From: JBBTCJ01 sp038043285
Lineage (GTDB): Bacteria; Planctomycetota; Phycisphaerae; UBA1845
Direction: 5' to 3'
NCBI GenBank assembly: GCA_038043285.1
Contig: JBBTCJ010000078.1
Location: 1-59,368, forward strand
Length of the DNA stretch: 59,368 nt
Part shown: positions 33,714-43,482 of the stretch, one piece after another
Layout of the letters: each line of letters begins with the position of its first letter
Numbering within the stretch: position 1 is the first letter of the stretch
Translations under genes and position numbers: made by a program
The notes under the pieces: model-generated
Told to the model about the DNA's origin: nothing
What the model saw: the letters and a program-made list of their open reading frames with translations, nothing else
Database searches by the model: none

Positions 33714-34792
33714 AGCTGTCGAGTGCAACGGCGATCGGCGTTCGCGGCGTTGCCTTCCAGATCCAAGAGAAATTGTTTTCGCCAGAGTCCTCCGCCGTAG
33801 CCGCAGAGCGTTCCGTTGTCCCGAACGACGCGGTGACAAGGGATCAGGATGGCGAGTCGATTATCCCCGTTGGCCCGGGCGACGGCGCGGCAGGCAGTAG
33901 GCTGGCCGATTGCTCGCGCGAGGTCGCGGTAGGACCAGGTGGTTCCGCAGGGAATCTCGCAAAGTTTGGCCCACACCTTCATCTGGAAGTTCGTACCGAG
34001 TGGGTGGCAAGCCACGGGAAAATCCTGTCGTTTGCCGGCGAAATATTCATTCAGTTCTACTCGTAGCTGCCTCAGAAAAGGGTTTGTCCCGGGAACGAAG
34101 ACTCCTCCTCCGGTGCGTCGTCGGAGCATGGCGATTTGCCTGGGTAACGCCCGCCGGTCGGCGAACTCGAGGAGGCAGAGGCCGCGGTCACCTGCGGCGG
34201 CGAGCATGGGTCCGATGGGCGTCGGAATCGTCGTGGTCTGGATCAATTGAACGTGGTCGCACTTTCCAGGGGTTGTACCGAACGTCTTTTCGAAGGCCGC
34301 ACGGAAGCCGCTGGGGGAGTCGTAGCCCAAATCGTACGCGACGTGGAGGGGATCATCGCCGCGGCGCAGGAACTCAATCGCCAGCCCCATGCGGGCCATG
34401 CGATGATAGGCTTGGAAGGTTAACCCGAAATGCCGCTGAAAATACCGCCGGACGCGGTCGGGATCGGCGCCCATGTCGCGTAAGTTCGTGTTGGTGATTC
34501 GCTCCGTAGGGGCCTTCTCCACGCGAGAAAGGAGCGGAACGAGCCAATCCGGTGCTTCGCCGGCGGCGGCGAGGGGGCGGCATCGCTTGCAGGGTCGAAA
34601 GCCGGCCCGCAGGCAGTCACGAATCGTGGCGTGGTAGTCCACATTGCATGGAAGGGGTTTTCTGGCCGGGCACGAGGGGCGGCAGAAGATTCCGGTGGAA
34701 CGCACGCAGACGTAGAAGAGTCCGTCGTACGACGCGTTGCGGGCGAAGGTCGCCCGCTCCATTTCGGTTTTGCTGGGAAGTTGTTGTAACAT
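33695..34792 (-). CDS. ada: Bifunctional Ada: methyl-phosphotriester and O6-methylguanine repair
   Basis: 365 aa. The N-domain has the four zinc Cys at 37, 41, 68 and 71 (FCRPSCPARKP and PCKRC); in E. coli Ada Cys38, the counterpart of Cys37, takes methyl groups from DNA phosphotriesters. The middle is an AraC-type HTH (TNTNLRDMGADPDRVRRYFQ, YDSPSGFRAAFEKTFG). The C-domain is the suicidal alkyl-guanine transferase with IPCHRVV (acceptor Cys) and SYRDLARAIGQP. So it repairs DNA and probably activates its own gene when methylated. Full length for Ada. Start ATG at 34792; TTG at 34798 is possible. No alkB or alkA adjoins it. Confidence 0.95.
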   Translation of the reverse strand: MLQQLPSKTEMERATFARNASYDGLFYVCVRSTGIFCRPSCPARKPLPCNVDYHATIRDCLRAGFRPCKRCRPLAAAGEAPDWLVPLLSRVEKAPTERITNTNLRDMGADPDRVRRYFQRHFGLTFQAYHRMARMGLAIEFLRRGDDPLHVAYDLGYDSPSGFRAAFEKTFGTTPGKCDHVQLIQTTTIPTPIGPMLAAAGDRGLCLLEFADRRALPRQIAMLRRRTGGGVFVPGTNPFLRQLRVELNEYFAGKRQDFPVACHPLGTNFQMKVWAKLCEIPCGTTWSYRDLARAIGQPTACRAVARANGDNRLAILIPCHRVVRDNGTLCGYGGGLWRKQFLLDLEGNAANADRRCTRQLQMFST

Positions 34793-34909
34793 GATCAAAG
34801 CGTACCACGGCCCTGACGGTTGTTTCTACCGATTTTTCGACGTCGAACTCGGCGCCGGGGCGGGACCGGACGTAAAAGGCATCACGGGCAGAATTGATCC
34901 ACACCCACC

Positions 34910-36028
34910 TTACCCGCGCAAGGCGTCGGGGTTAAGGAACCCAAGATCGGGCGTGGTAAACAGGCCGTCCCTTCGGATGCGCTGCTCGTCGAACCAGATC
35001 TCCCCACCGCCGTGGGCGGCGTCCTGCAGGCACACCAAGTCCCAGTGGATGCAGCTTCGGTTTCCGTTGTCGGCGTTTTCGTAGGCTTGGCCTGGAGTGA
35101 AGTGGAACGAGCCGGCGATCTTCTCGTCGAAGAGGACGTCGAGCATCGGCTCGGTGACGTAGGGATTGAAGCCGATGGCGAACTCGCCGACGTAGCGGGC
35201 GCCGTCGTCGCTGTCGAGCACCTTCTCGAGGTGCACGGTGTTGCTGCTTTCGGCGGCGACGACTTTGCCATCTCGGAAAGTCAAGCGCACGCGGTCGTGG
35301 ACCGTCCCCTGATAGATCGTCCGGGCGTTGAAAGTGACCTGGCCGTTGACGCTGTTCCGCACCGGCGAGGTGTAGACTTCACCGTCGGGGATGTTGAGCT
35401 TTCCGTCGCAGGCGATTGCGGGGACGCCCTTGATCGAGAAGGTCAGGTCCGTTCCCGGTCCGACGATGCGGACCCTGTCTGTTTTGTTCATTCGCTCTAC
35501 GAGCGGCTGCATTGCCCTGCCCATGCGGGCGTAGTCCATCGTGCAGACGTCGAAGTAGAAATTCTCAAACGCTTCGGTGCTCTTGCCGGCGAGTTGAGCC
35601 ATCGACGGATGCGGCCAACGAAGAACCACCCAGCGGGTCTTGGGGACGCGGATGTCCTGGTGAACTCGCTTCCAGACCGTGTTCTGATAGAGGCGGTGGG
35701 AATCGGGCGGAACGTCGGAAAGTTCGGACACGTTGGCGCTGCCGCGGACGCCGATGTAGGCCTGGACCTTGGACATGCGAAGCGCCTCGACGTCGGCAAT
35801 CAGGTTCATTTGCCCCTCGGACGAATGGACCATCAGTGCCCGCAGGACGGCGTTGCTCTTGAGCGTGACCAGCGGGTCGGCCCCGGATCTTCGCGCGACG
35901 CGGACGAGTTCACAGGTAAACTCGTGGGGGACGTCGATGGCTTCGATGAGGACTTTCTCCCCCGGCTGCATGGCCGTCGAGTAGTTGATCAGAACCTCGG
36001 CCAACTTTGTCCAGCGTGGGTCAAGCAT
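34910..36028 (-). CDS. M29-family metallo-aminopeptidase
   Basis: 372 aa, normal for thermophilic-type M29 aminopeptidases (AmpS/AmpII/PepS), which remove N-terminal residues with two metal ions in the cytosol. Near the C-terminus are the family segments EFAIGFNPYVTEPMLDVLFD, EKIAGSFHFTPGQAYENAD and IHWDLVC, which contain the Glu, His and Asp ligands. Residues 195-230 carry the family TDLTFSIKG segment. ATG start with GAGGAGG 8 nt upstream. Neighbours: a methyltransferase upstream by 16 nt on the same strand, then two peptide transporters, so the group may import and degrade peptides. Confidence 0.92.
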   Translation of the reverse strand: MLDPRWTKLAEVLINYSTAMQPGEKVLIEAIDVPHEFTCELVRVARRSGADPLVTLKSNAVLRALMVHSSEGQMNLIADVEALRMSKVQAYIGVRGSANVSELSDVPPDSHRLYQNTVWKRVHQDIRVPKTRWVVLRWPHPSMAQLAGKSTEAFENFYFDVCTMDYARMGRAMQPLVERMNKTDRVRIVGPGTDLTFSIKGVPAIACDGKLNIPDGEVYTSPVRNSVNGQVTFNARTIYQGTVHDRVRLTFRDGKVVAAESSNTVHLEKVLDSDDGARYVGEFAIGFNPYVTEPMLDVLFDEKIAGSFHFTPGQAYENADNGNRSCIHWDLVCLQDAAHGGGEIWFDEQRIRRDGLFTTPDLGFLNPDALRG

Positions 36029-36044
36029 CCCGGAGTCCTCCTCG

Positions 36045-36749
36045 TCAACCGGGCCGGGTGAGGCGGAAGATGCGTCCGTCGATGCGGCGATCGGGGGTCA
36101 TCTGTGCGACGCCCGAGAGTACCTCGACGGCAAATCCGGCGTTCTCGGCCAGGGTGGGAAACCGATCCGCTGCCCCGCGATGAGGGTCGGCAAAGAGCGC
36201 TTCGCCGTTGTCGGCCAGCAAACTCTCGACGCAGCGGAGGATGGGTTCGTGGTCGGACACCTGGTAGAGGACGTCACCCCCAAGGACACGGTCAAACCGA
36301 CGCTTTTCGGGGGGACGGTGCCAGTCCAATGTTTCGAAGCGGGCGACCTGGATGCCGTTGAGTCCGGCGTTGTATCGGGAAAACCGCAGGGCGTCGTCGT
36401 CGTTGTCGGTGGCGGTGACGTCCCAGCCGAGGCGCGTAGCGACGATGGCGAGCAGGCCCAGGCCGCAGCCCAGATCGACTGCGGAACGACCACGTCCAGG
36501 CTCTGCTTCGGAAAGGTGCGTTGCGAGTATGACCGCGCCGGGCCAAAGCTCCATGCCGTAGGGAGCCACGTCCTTCTCGACGAAACGCTGCCCGTAGTCC
36601 CACAATTGCAGCAGGTCGGCGGCGTCCTTCAGGGCGGCGATCTCATAGACGTGTCCACCGATGTCTACGTACCGCCGATCGACGAGCACGCCGTGGAAGT
36701 AGGCGGCGCCGCCCTCGCCCCAGGTGAATCGTGGAATCAGATCGTTCAT
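36045..36749 (-). CDS. Class I SAM methyltransferase (Methyltransf_16-like)
   Basis: 234 aa. SAM site VDLGCGLGLLAIVA (about residues 90-103), an acidic strand end TATDNDDDAL, then LDWHRPPEKRRFDRVLGGDVLYQ, whose GGDVLY matches the (N)xDVxY motif of protein-lysine/nicotinamide N-methyltransferase-like enzymes. YGMELWPGAVILA is also typical of that group. Substrate unknown; a protein is likely. It ends 16 nt before the M29 peptidase start, so they are probably co-transcribed. AGGAT lies before the ATG. Confidence 0.82.
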   Translation of the reverse strand: MNDLIPRFTWGEGGAAYFHGVLVDRRYVDIGGHVYEIAALKDAADLLQLWDYGQRFVEKDVAPYGMELWPGAVILATHLSEAEPGRGRSAVDLGCGLGLLAIVATRLGWDVTATDNDDDALRFSRYNAGLNGIQVARFETLDWHRPPEKRRFDRVLGGDVLYQVSDHEPILRCVESLLADNGEALFADPHRGAADRFPTLAENAGFAVEVLSGVAQMTPDRRIDGRIFRLTRPG

Positions 36750-36783
36750 GTTCTCATCCTGGGTTCTGTTTGGTAAGCATCGG

Positions 36784-38970
36784 CTACTGCACGCCGTGCA
36801 TCATGGACTTCACCTTACGAACGACGAGGAAGCAGACGAAGGAGACGACCATCAGTGAGCCGCCGATGCGCGTGAAGTACGTGCCGGGGTCGATACTGCC
36901 GTAAACCTCGCCAAGCTGCCCGGCGGTGTAGTTGCCGAAAAAAGACGTAAGGTGCCACATACCCATCATCATTGTTCCGTAGGCAGCCGGAGCGAGCTTG
37001 CTGACCATGGACAAGCCGACGGGCGAAAGGCACAGCTCGCCAAGCGTGCAAAGAACATAGAACCAGAGAAGCCACGACGGGCTGACCTTAAACTTGGCCG
37101 ATTCGACAAAGAGCTTGTTGAGCGCGTCCCGAAACGCGGGATCGGCGCCGGCGACGAGCAGGCCCTTGTAGTCTCGGTCTGCGAGCTTGACCGTCGCGGA
37201 GAGCGTTTTCGAGGTCATGTCGAAACGAACAGCTTTCTCCGGCAAACCGACGTAGCGAAGATCGAACCCGGGTGGAACCGTGTCGAGTTTCACTTGGACG
37301 ACGAAATCTTTTCCCTTCTCCTTCTCCGCGGCCGCGGAGGCGAGGGCGAGTTCACGAGCGTTCTTGAGATACTCCGGCGAGACGGACGCCCGAAACAGTC
37401 GGTCGCGGTCCGTATCGGGTAGCACGCCGGTCATGTTCAATCGCTTCGCATTGCCGTCAAAGAGGATTCGCCCGCCCTGGACCACCTTCGGTTCTTTCTC
37501 ATCAACCTTGGCGGCTGCGAACCCCTCGGCGCCCTTGTCGTCGGAGAGGTCCGGGGCGTCGCGGAAGATGACCCGCCCGTCCTTATCGGCGACGACGCCG
37601 GCGGGGAGGGCGGCCAGGTCGGCGCTGCTGGGCTGGGCCTCATAGCGAATGGACCAGGTCATCAGGGCAAAGGCCATACCTTGAATAAAAACGCCGATGG
37701 CCATTTTCGCGGGCGTGGATACGCGTAAGCCGATCCCCGGCAGGAAAACCCATAGCCAGGCGAATACCGGGCCGAGCACGAAAATCGCCAGGGCGTTGAT
37801 CGACTGGAACCACTCGGTTTTGACCGGGTTCCACAGTTTCCTCCAACCGGTGGGAGCCTTGCCGTTAGAGGGCGCGACCCCTGATTGTTCTGAAGGCGAT
37901 GATTCCGCCTGCACTTCCGGGTAGATGGAAGGAGGAGGAGGTTCGTCGCTTAGGTACCGATTGGTGGTCTTGTCGGCGTAAATGCTCATCGCGTTGCCGG
38001 CCTGCTCGAAAGCACCCCAGAAGAAGATCACGAACAGGCCGAGGATGTAGATGACCATGACGCGATCGCGTACAGCCTTGGATATCTTTCCGAGGATCAT
38101 CCAACCCATGATGCAGGCGACGCCGCCGCAACCCGTGTACGCAACGATATCGTCGTTCTTGAGAATCCCTTGTCGCACCAGAAGCCAGGGGACGACCAAT
38201 ATGGCGACGAGCAAAAGTGCCATCAAGGTCGGCGCTGCGCGAGAAAGTGCAGGGGAGGCTGAGGGCGTTGTTGCAGCTTCCGCCTCGGAGATATAGTGGC
38301 CCGCGGCAGATCTTCCCGCGGGACGTGTAGAAGCGTCGCTTGAAGCTGCGAACTCCATGTCCCGACGAACCACGGGGAGGCCGAGCAGGTAGGTCAGCAG
38401 TCCGATGATCATTCCTACGCCGGCGGCGGCGAAACCCGCCTTGAACCCCCAAGCGGTGCTTTCCCTTAACACGGAACAGACCAGCGGGGCAATGAATGCC
38501 CCGAGGTTCACGCCCATGTAGAAGATCGTGTAGGCACTGTCGCGTCGAGGATCGTTGGGCGGATAGAGTCGTCCGACCTGGGTGGCCATGTTGGGCTTGA
38601 ACAGTCCATTGCCGCAGATCAATAACCCAAGCGCGACGTAGAACACCTGCTCGCTGTCGACGGTCATGCAGAACTGACCGATGGCCATTGTCGATGCGCC
38701 GAGAATGATGGCCCACTTGTTGCCGAGGTACTTGTCGGCGAGGAAGCCGCCGATCAGCGGGGTGAGGTAGACCAGTGCGGTAAACCATTTGTAGACGCGC
38801 GAGGATTGCTCCTGCGGCCACTTGAAGTAGTTGACCATGTAGAGGATGAGCAGGGCCCGCATGCCGTAGTAGTTGAAGCGCTCCCACATCTCGGTGAAGA
38901 AAAGAACGAAGAGACCCCTGGGGTGGCCGAGGAGCGTCTTTTGTGGCGGCATCACGACTGAAGTTTGCAT
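36784..38970 (-). CDS. POT/PTR-family peptide transporter with large TM9-TM10 loop
   Basis: 728 aa, against about 500 for usual bacterial POTs. Proton-coupled uptake of di/tripeptides through the inner membrane. TM1 has the ExxER-type motif TEMWERFNYYG; TM4-5 has NGLFKPNMATQVG and FYMGVNLGAF. I count twelve core helices plus two extra between TM6 and TM7. About 180 soluble residues (roughly 455-640) are inserted between TM9 (VFIQGMAFALMTWSIRY) and TM10 (WLLWFYVLCTLGELCLSPVG). That is the position of the extracellular domain of animal PepT1/PepT2. Start ATG has no clear Shine-Dalgarno. Tandem with a second POT gene. Confidence 0.92.
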   Translation of the reverse strand: MQTSVVMPPQKTLLGHPRGLFVLFFTEMWERFNYYGMRALLILYMVNYFKWPQEQSSRVYKWFTALVYLTPLIGGFLADKYLGNKWAIILGASTMAIGQFCMTVDSEQVFYVALGLLICGNGLFKPNMATQVGRLYPPNDPRRDSAYTIFYMGVNLGAFIAPLVCSVLRESTAWGFKAGFAAAGVGMIIGLLTYLLGLPVVRRDMEFAASSDASTRPAGRSAAGHYISEAEAATTPSASPALSRAAPTLMALLLVAILVVPWLLVRQGILKNDDIVAYTGCGGVACIMGWMILGKISKAVRDRVMVIYILGLFVIFFWGAFEQAGNAMSIYADKTTNRYLSDEPPPPSIYPEVQAESSPSEQSGVAPSNGKAPTGWRKLWNPVKTEWFQSINALAIFVLGPVFAWLWVFLPGIGLRVSTPAKMAIGVFIQGMAFALMTWSIRYEAQPSSADLAALPAGVVADKDGRVIFRDAPDLSDDKGAEGFAAAKVDEKEPKVVQGGRILFDGNAKRLNMTGVLPDTDRDRLFRASVSPEYLKNARELALASAAAEKEKGKDFVVQVKLDTVPPGFDLRYVGLPEKAVRFDMTSKTLSATVKLADRDYKGLLVAGADPAFRDALNKLFVESAKFKVSPSWLLWFYVLCTLGELCLSPVGLSMVSKLAPAAYGTMMMGMWHLTSFFGNYTAGQLGEVYGSIDPGTYFTRIGGSLMVVSFVCFLVVRKVKSMMHGVQ

Positions 38971-39068
38971 AGGTTCGTACTCGCTACCGTCGGTTCATTG
39001 GAATTCGTGCCGCCTGTAGCCACGTTTTTGGGGTCGCAGCCGGCGGGTGCAATCCCGCTTCCCATCCG

Positions 39069-41006
39069 TCATGCAGCGTACCGTTTTATGGCCCGATCCA
39101 GCATGGGTAAAAGGACCAGGATCACCATCGCCACCGCCAGGACGGCGAGACTGAGGATCACGAACATTTTCGACGTCGCCGGAAGCTGGCTGATGAATCC
39201 GGAGAGTTTGTTCCCCACCGCGGTGGACACGAACCACCCGCCCATCATCAAGCCGACCAATCGCTTCGGAGAGAGTTTCGTAACCAGCGAGAGGCCCATC
39301 GGCGAAAGGAACAACTCGCCCGAAGTGACCACAACGTAGAAGACCACCAACCAGAGGAGCGTCACCTTGTCTGCGCCGTTGTCGCCGGAATAGGCCGCGC
39401 CAGCCATGAAAAGTAGTGCTACGAAGGTGATGAGCATGCCGTAGAGGAGCTTCCTGGCCGTGCTGATCGCCTTGCCGACTCGAACGCGCCACCCGAAGAA
39501 CGCGACCACCAGCGGCGTTAGAACGACCACAAAGAACGGGTTCAAGAAACCGGTGATGAGCTCGGCGTTGAGCAATCGGAGGAAGCTTCCCTCCGGGAGA
39601 CGCGCCGAGGACGCGTGGGCATATACGCTCTTGAACGTCGGCTCGGAGACCGGCGTCACCGGGAAGGTCTTTCCGCCGGCCTGCCGCACCAGCAGCGCCT
39701 CGCGCAGCGGCTTGATGGTTTCCGACACCCGAACGGAGATGGTCTCGACGCCATGTGCGTCGCGCGCCGTTCGAATCTCAACCTGGTCGGACGGAAACAC
39801 TTCGCTGACCAGGAATCTCCACTTGGCATTGAATTCGCCGTCGGTCGGCGCTAGAACCCTCACGTCCGGGTGTTGACTCTGCAACTCCGTAAGCGCTCCT
39901 TCGCTGATTCGACGAGCGCCGAACATGGCTTCGACGTTGGGTGGGACCAGCAGCAGCGTTTCTTCACGCGGGCGCGGCAACGACGGATCCGCATTGCCGA
40001 AATAGGAAGGCATTGCGTTCTGGCAATAATAGGCCTGCACGGTGTCCGGAACCCACGAGCCTAGTCGGTTCGTGTCTCTCTCGGTAAAGAACGTCATCAG
40101 CCCGCCGCTCAGGTGTAGAATCATGAAGAAGGCGCCGCCCGCGAGGTACACCGGGATGAGCGCGGCCAGCCCCGGTTTTTCCTCCGGACCGGCGCGAAAC
40201 ACCAGCGACAGGAAATAAAACATGATTGGGAGCATCCCAACCAGGAACCCGAACGTGATGGGCCCCAGGGTTGAGGTAATCGCGGGGATCCGCCCGCCGA
40301 CGACGTATCCGATCACTCCGAACGCCGCCGCGGGAACGAGAATGGTGAGAACCACTTTCCCCAGGCCTGCGTCGCGCGGATCGACCTGAGGTCGCCGGTC
40401 GGCGGAGGCGAGTTTCTTCCAGTTGAACGTCAGGATGGTGACGCCCAGCAACAACCCCACGCCGGCGCCGACAAAAGCGGTGTTGAAACTCCACTCATTC
40501 CGAAGGGGCGCGGACATCAGCGCCGAAAGCGATGCACCGATGTTGATGCCCATGTAGAAGATGTTGAACCCCGTATCGCGCTTGGCATCGCCCGGCGCGT
40601 ACAGATTTCCGACCATGGCCGAGATGTTGGGTTTGAACAGCCCGTTGCCCACGCAAAGAAGCGTGAGACCGGTGTAGAACGTGGTCAGGCTCCGAACGCC
40701 GAGGCAAAAAAAGCCGGACGCGAGGAAAAGCCCGCCGATGAATACGGACAGTCTGTACCCAAGGTACCGATCGGCGATCATTCCACCGAGGAAAGGCGTA
40801 AAGTACACGAAGGCCATGTACGTCCCGTAGACCTCGGCGGCGTGCGAAACCGACATGCCCAGACCGCCGCGCTCGGTATCCGTCGCATAGAGAACGAGGA
40901 TGCCAAGCATGAGATAAAACGCCAGACGCTCCCACATCTCCGTGAAAAAGAGGACGAAGAGTCCTTTGGGATGTCCGAGGATACCCCCGCTGCCGTGGGT
41001 CGACAC
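39069..41006 (-). CDS. POT/PTR-family peptide transporter with large TM7-TM8 loop
   Basis: 645 aa from GTG at 41006, chosen because GGAGG lies 7 nt upstream; GTG at 41042 is less supported. Same family as its neighbour (FFTEMWERLAFY; NGLFKPNISAMVG; FYMGINIGAS; SGELFLSPMGLSLVTKL). Here the soluble insertion (about 170 residues, with ALTELQSQHPDVRVLAPTDG) lies between TM7 (followed by TERDTNRLG) and TM8 (LNPFFVVVLTPLVVAFFGW), not TM9-TM10. It likely imports small peptides; specificity unknown. A promoter candidate lies upstream (41116-41145). Confidence 0.91.
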   Translation of the reverse strand: MSTHGSGGILGHPKGLFVLFFTEMWERLAFYLMLGILVLYATDTERGGLGMSVSHAAEVYGTYMAFVYFTPFLGGMIADRYLGYRLSVFIGGLFLASGFFCLGVRSLTTFYTGLTLLCVGNGLFKPNISAMVGNLYAPGDAKRDTGFNIFYMGINIGASLSALMSAPLRNEWSFNTAFVGAGVGLLLGVTILTFNWKKLASADRRPQVDPRDAGLGKVVLTILVPAAAFGVIGYVVGGRIPAITSTLGPITFGFLVGMLPIMFYFLSLVFRAGPEEKPGLAALIPVYLAGGAFFMILHLSGGLMTFFTERDTNRLGSWVPDTVQAYYCQNAMPSYFGNADPSLPRPREETLLLVPPNVEAMFGARRISEGALTELQSQHPDVRVLAPTDGEFNAKWRFLVSEVFPSDQVEIRTARDAHGVETISVRVSETIKPLREALLVRQAGGKTFPVTPVSEPTFKSVYAHASSARLPEGSFLRLLNAELITGFLNPFFVVVLTPLVVAFFGWRVRVGKAISTARKLLYGMLITFVALLFMAGAAYSGDNGADKVTLLWLVVFYVVVTSGELFLSPMGLSLVTKLSPKRLVGLMMGGWFVSTAVGNKLSGFISQLPATSKMFVILSLAVLAVAMVILVLLPMLDRAIKRYAA

Positions 41007-41115
41007 TGATTGACCTCCGCGTAAGGGTGCGACTGCGCTCACCCGCGCCGAGCGGGCGCACGGAACGACTCTACATGCGGCCGGGGATTACGCCCGGCCC
41101 GAAATATCGACGATG

Positions 41116-41145
41116 AGTCTAGCCGAAATCGTTCGCAGCGGACAA
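41116..41145 (-). promoter_or_regulatory. Predicted promoter for the POT transporter pair
   Basis: Minus-strand TTGTCC, 18-nt spacer, TAGACT, about 110 nt before the GTG. The -10 is identical to that of the DUF2007-like gene. Confidence 0.3.
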
Positions 41146-41251
41146 TAGAGCAAGGCGTTGGGGGCCGGTGATTCAGTTTCCCCAGCTTGACCCCCCAGCG
41201 CAACGTGGCCAAGATGAGCAAACGTCCGTCGTCGGCGGGCACGAAGTCGTT

Positions 41252-41338
41252 GGAGCGGTGTCCGAGTGGCTGAAGGGACCGCACTGGAAATGCGGTGTGC
41301 GGGAAACTGCACCGAGGGTTCGAATCCCTCCCGCTCCG
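41252..41338 (+). tRNA. tRNA-Ser (anticodon GGA)
   Basis: Acceptor GGAGCGG (41252-41258) pairs with CCGCTCC (41331-41337), discriminator G at 41338. Anticodon arm CCGCA-CTGGAAA-TGCGG gives GGA. There is a long variable arm (TGTGCGGGAAACTGCACC), as expected for serine, and GGTTCGAATCC in the T arm. No CCA encoded. Confidence 0.96.
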
Positions 41339-41398
41339 TTTCTTTTCGTCGGACCGAGGTTTCCGTCGCCGGTCGCTTCAGCGATCGCCCCCTGCCGG

Positions 41399-43381
41399 TC
41401 AATCCGGGTCGGCGGGCAAGGGGAACTCTGCGCGACGTTCAAAGGCCACGACTGAACCCGACTCAGCCAGGACACGGTAGGCGGGGTCCGCGGCGAACTC
41501 GTCGCCGCGCGACGGCAGGTCCGACGGATCCCAGCGGTCGCCGCGGTCAATGATGACGTAGTTCGCGGGCAGGGGTCGCTTGCCGGTGTAAAGTCGGCGG
41601 TAGTCCGTGAAGTGGGCGGCTACGCGTTCGGTGGCCAGGATCGCGTTCGTCCGGGGAAGCTCCGCTCGCAATTTCTCGACGAACGCAAGCCGCGGGTCCG
41701 GGCGTTGCAGCGTCTGGTCGGCCCGATAGACCTCGTACGATTTGCTAAGCGGCGAGAAGCCGTACAGGTAGTGCCCCCAGCCGGCGCAGATGAACAGCGT
41801 CCAGGCGCCGGCTCGGCACAGCCGAGCGGGCGCGACTCGATCGGTGGTCATCAACCAGCGGAGCGACGATGACAGCCGGCAGGATGAGGCGGCGAAGCGT
41901 TCGAGAACCGCGGTGCCGGGGGCGGTCATGCGCGACCTTCGCCCGACGTCCAATGCAGCGACGCCGGCCATGAACAGGACCGGCAAGACGGTGGCCTGGT
42001 ACCAGAACTTAATGCTCAGCCAATCCGGATTGTCCAACAGCAGCAGCAGCGCCGCCGTGGGAAGAACCATCACCAACATTCGCCATCGACAAAGCGGCAG
42101 AAGGGCCATCGGAACCAGCAGCATGAGCAGAAAGTAGAGCCCCTCGACGCGCAGGAGCCGCCTGAAGAACAACTCCGGCTTGGCGAGCGCCGACTGAAAA
42201 AGTTCCGTGAACGTTCCGCCGAGCTGTCCGAAAAGCTCCAGCCGCTCGTAATGCCCAGCGGCCGCAAAGTGCGGAATCACGAGCTGCGTCACGACAGCCA
42301 AGTACGCGATCGACCCGATCGCCAGGATCGCGCCGGTCCATCGACGCGGCGAAAACAGCAGGAAGTACAGGCCCAAGCCGAAGGTCATCGCGGCGGTGGT
42401 CTCCTGGCAAAGGAGAACCGCGGCGATCAACACCCAGCAGGTCCGCCATCGCTGACGGATGACGCAGACCATCAACCAGGCGAGCAACGGGATCACCACG
42501 TAGACCCACTGGAACCCGTAGGTGTTCGAATAGATCATTCGGCCCACGGATGGCAGCAGCAGCCAGGCGAGGGCGGAGAGGAATCCCACGGCCACGGATC
42601 CCGAAACTCGCCGCGCGAAGTAATACCCGATCAACGCCGGAACGTGCAGGACGAACGCGCCGAGAACCATGAGATATTTCGGCGAGGGCCACAACGCGTA
42701 ACCCGGAACCAGAACGTACAACAGCGGCGAGAAATGCCACCCTAATCTCGTGTTGGCGAAGGTGTCCGATCGCAGTCCGCGTCCCAACAGGGCGTTCTTG
42801 AGCTCCTCCGCGTAGTGGCCGACGTCCGAATGACCGAGCATAAAATGCTCGAAGAAGTTGATCTGGATTCGCGTGTGGACCCAGGTCAGCACGCCGACAA
42901 GAACCACGAGTGTCATCAGGGCAACGACGTGCGCGCGAGGGCGGGCGGAGCGCGGTGTCTCGCGATCGACTCCGCCCGTGACCGCTCGGAGGGACGCCAA
43001 TCCGCCCGCCGCGATCAGCAGGAAGCCCAATGCAAACGGCGGCGAATGCGGAAGGAATGCATAAACTGCCAGCGGGGCCGAAAGCAACAGCGGCCAGAGC
43101 AGCGAAAGACCGTAGAACCACCTATGCCGGGGAAGCGACATCGCCGCCCGCCGCGCCACCCGCAATGGAAACAACGCGAGGATGACCGCCAGAAAGCGCG
43201 CCGGCCAATACCGCGGCTGCGGCGCGAAGACGACTTCGTAGCTGCTGACCTGGAATTGCAACGGGGCCACGGCATAGAGGGCTGCGGCGAACGCCATGAT
43301 CCCCGTGCCGCCCGCGACGGCTGCCAAGATCGAAACCTTCGGCGCGTCGCTGGCGGCCGGAGTCGGGACTTCGTGGGTCAC
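41399..43381 (-). CDS. DUF2079-family polytopic membrane protein
   Basis: 660 aa from GTG at 43381 (GGAG 8 nt upstream; the TTG before it is also possible). About a dozen hydrophobic segments. The DUF2079 signature is plain in the middle: FFEHFMLGHSDVGHYAEELK, then LGWHFSPLLYVLVPGYAL, an acidic exterior loop near the start of a glycosyltransferase-like membrane fold. The family resembles GT-C enzymes that use lipid-linked sugars, but no activity is proven here. The C-terminal soluble part (LRAELPRTNAILATERVAAH) is periplasmic in GT-C analogues. It lies downstream of birA on the same strand with about 100 nt between. Confidence 0.85.
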   Translation of the reverse strand: MTHEVPTPAASDAPKVSILAAVAGGTGIMAFAAALYAVAPLQFQVSSYEVVFAPQPRYWPARFLAVILALFPLRVARRAAMSLPRHRWFYGLSLLWPLLLSAPLAVYAFLPHSPPFALGFLLIAAGGLASLRAVTGGVDRETPRSARPRAHVVALMTLVVLVGVLTWVHTRIQINFFEHFMLGHSDVGHYAEELKNALLGRGLRSDTFANTRLGWHFSPLLYVLVPGYALWPSPKYLMVLGAFVLHVPALIGYYFARRVSGSVAVGFLSALAWLLLPSVGRMIYSNTYGFQWVYVVIPLLAWLMVCVIRQRWRTCWVLIAAVLLCQETTAAMTFGLGLYFLLFSPRRWTGAILAIGSIAYLAVVTQLVIPHFAAAGHYERLELFGQLGGTFTELFQSALAKPELFFRRLLRVEGLYFLLMLLVPMALLPLCRWRMLVMVLPTAALLLLLDNPDWLSIKFWYQATVLPVLFMAGVAALDVGRRSRMTAPGTAVLERFAASSCRLSSSLRWLMTTDRVAPARLCRAGAWTLFICAGWGHYLYGFSPLSKSYEVYRADQTLQRPDPRLAFVEKLRAELPRTNAILATERVAAHFTDYRRLYTGKRPLPANYVIIDRGDRWDPSDLPSRGDEFAADPAYRVLAESGSVVAFERRAEFPLPADPD

Positions 43382-43482
43382 CAATTCGCTCCACCGAGGA
43401 CAGAGACGGGCCGCGCTGGGTTATTCAGGGTTCCCGCGCTCGGTTATTCCGCACTTGACGCGGGGCACGCCCTGAGGCGATT

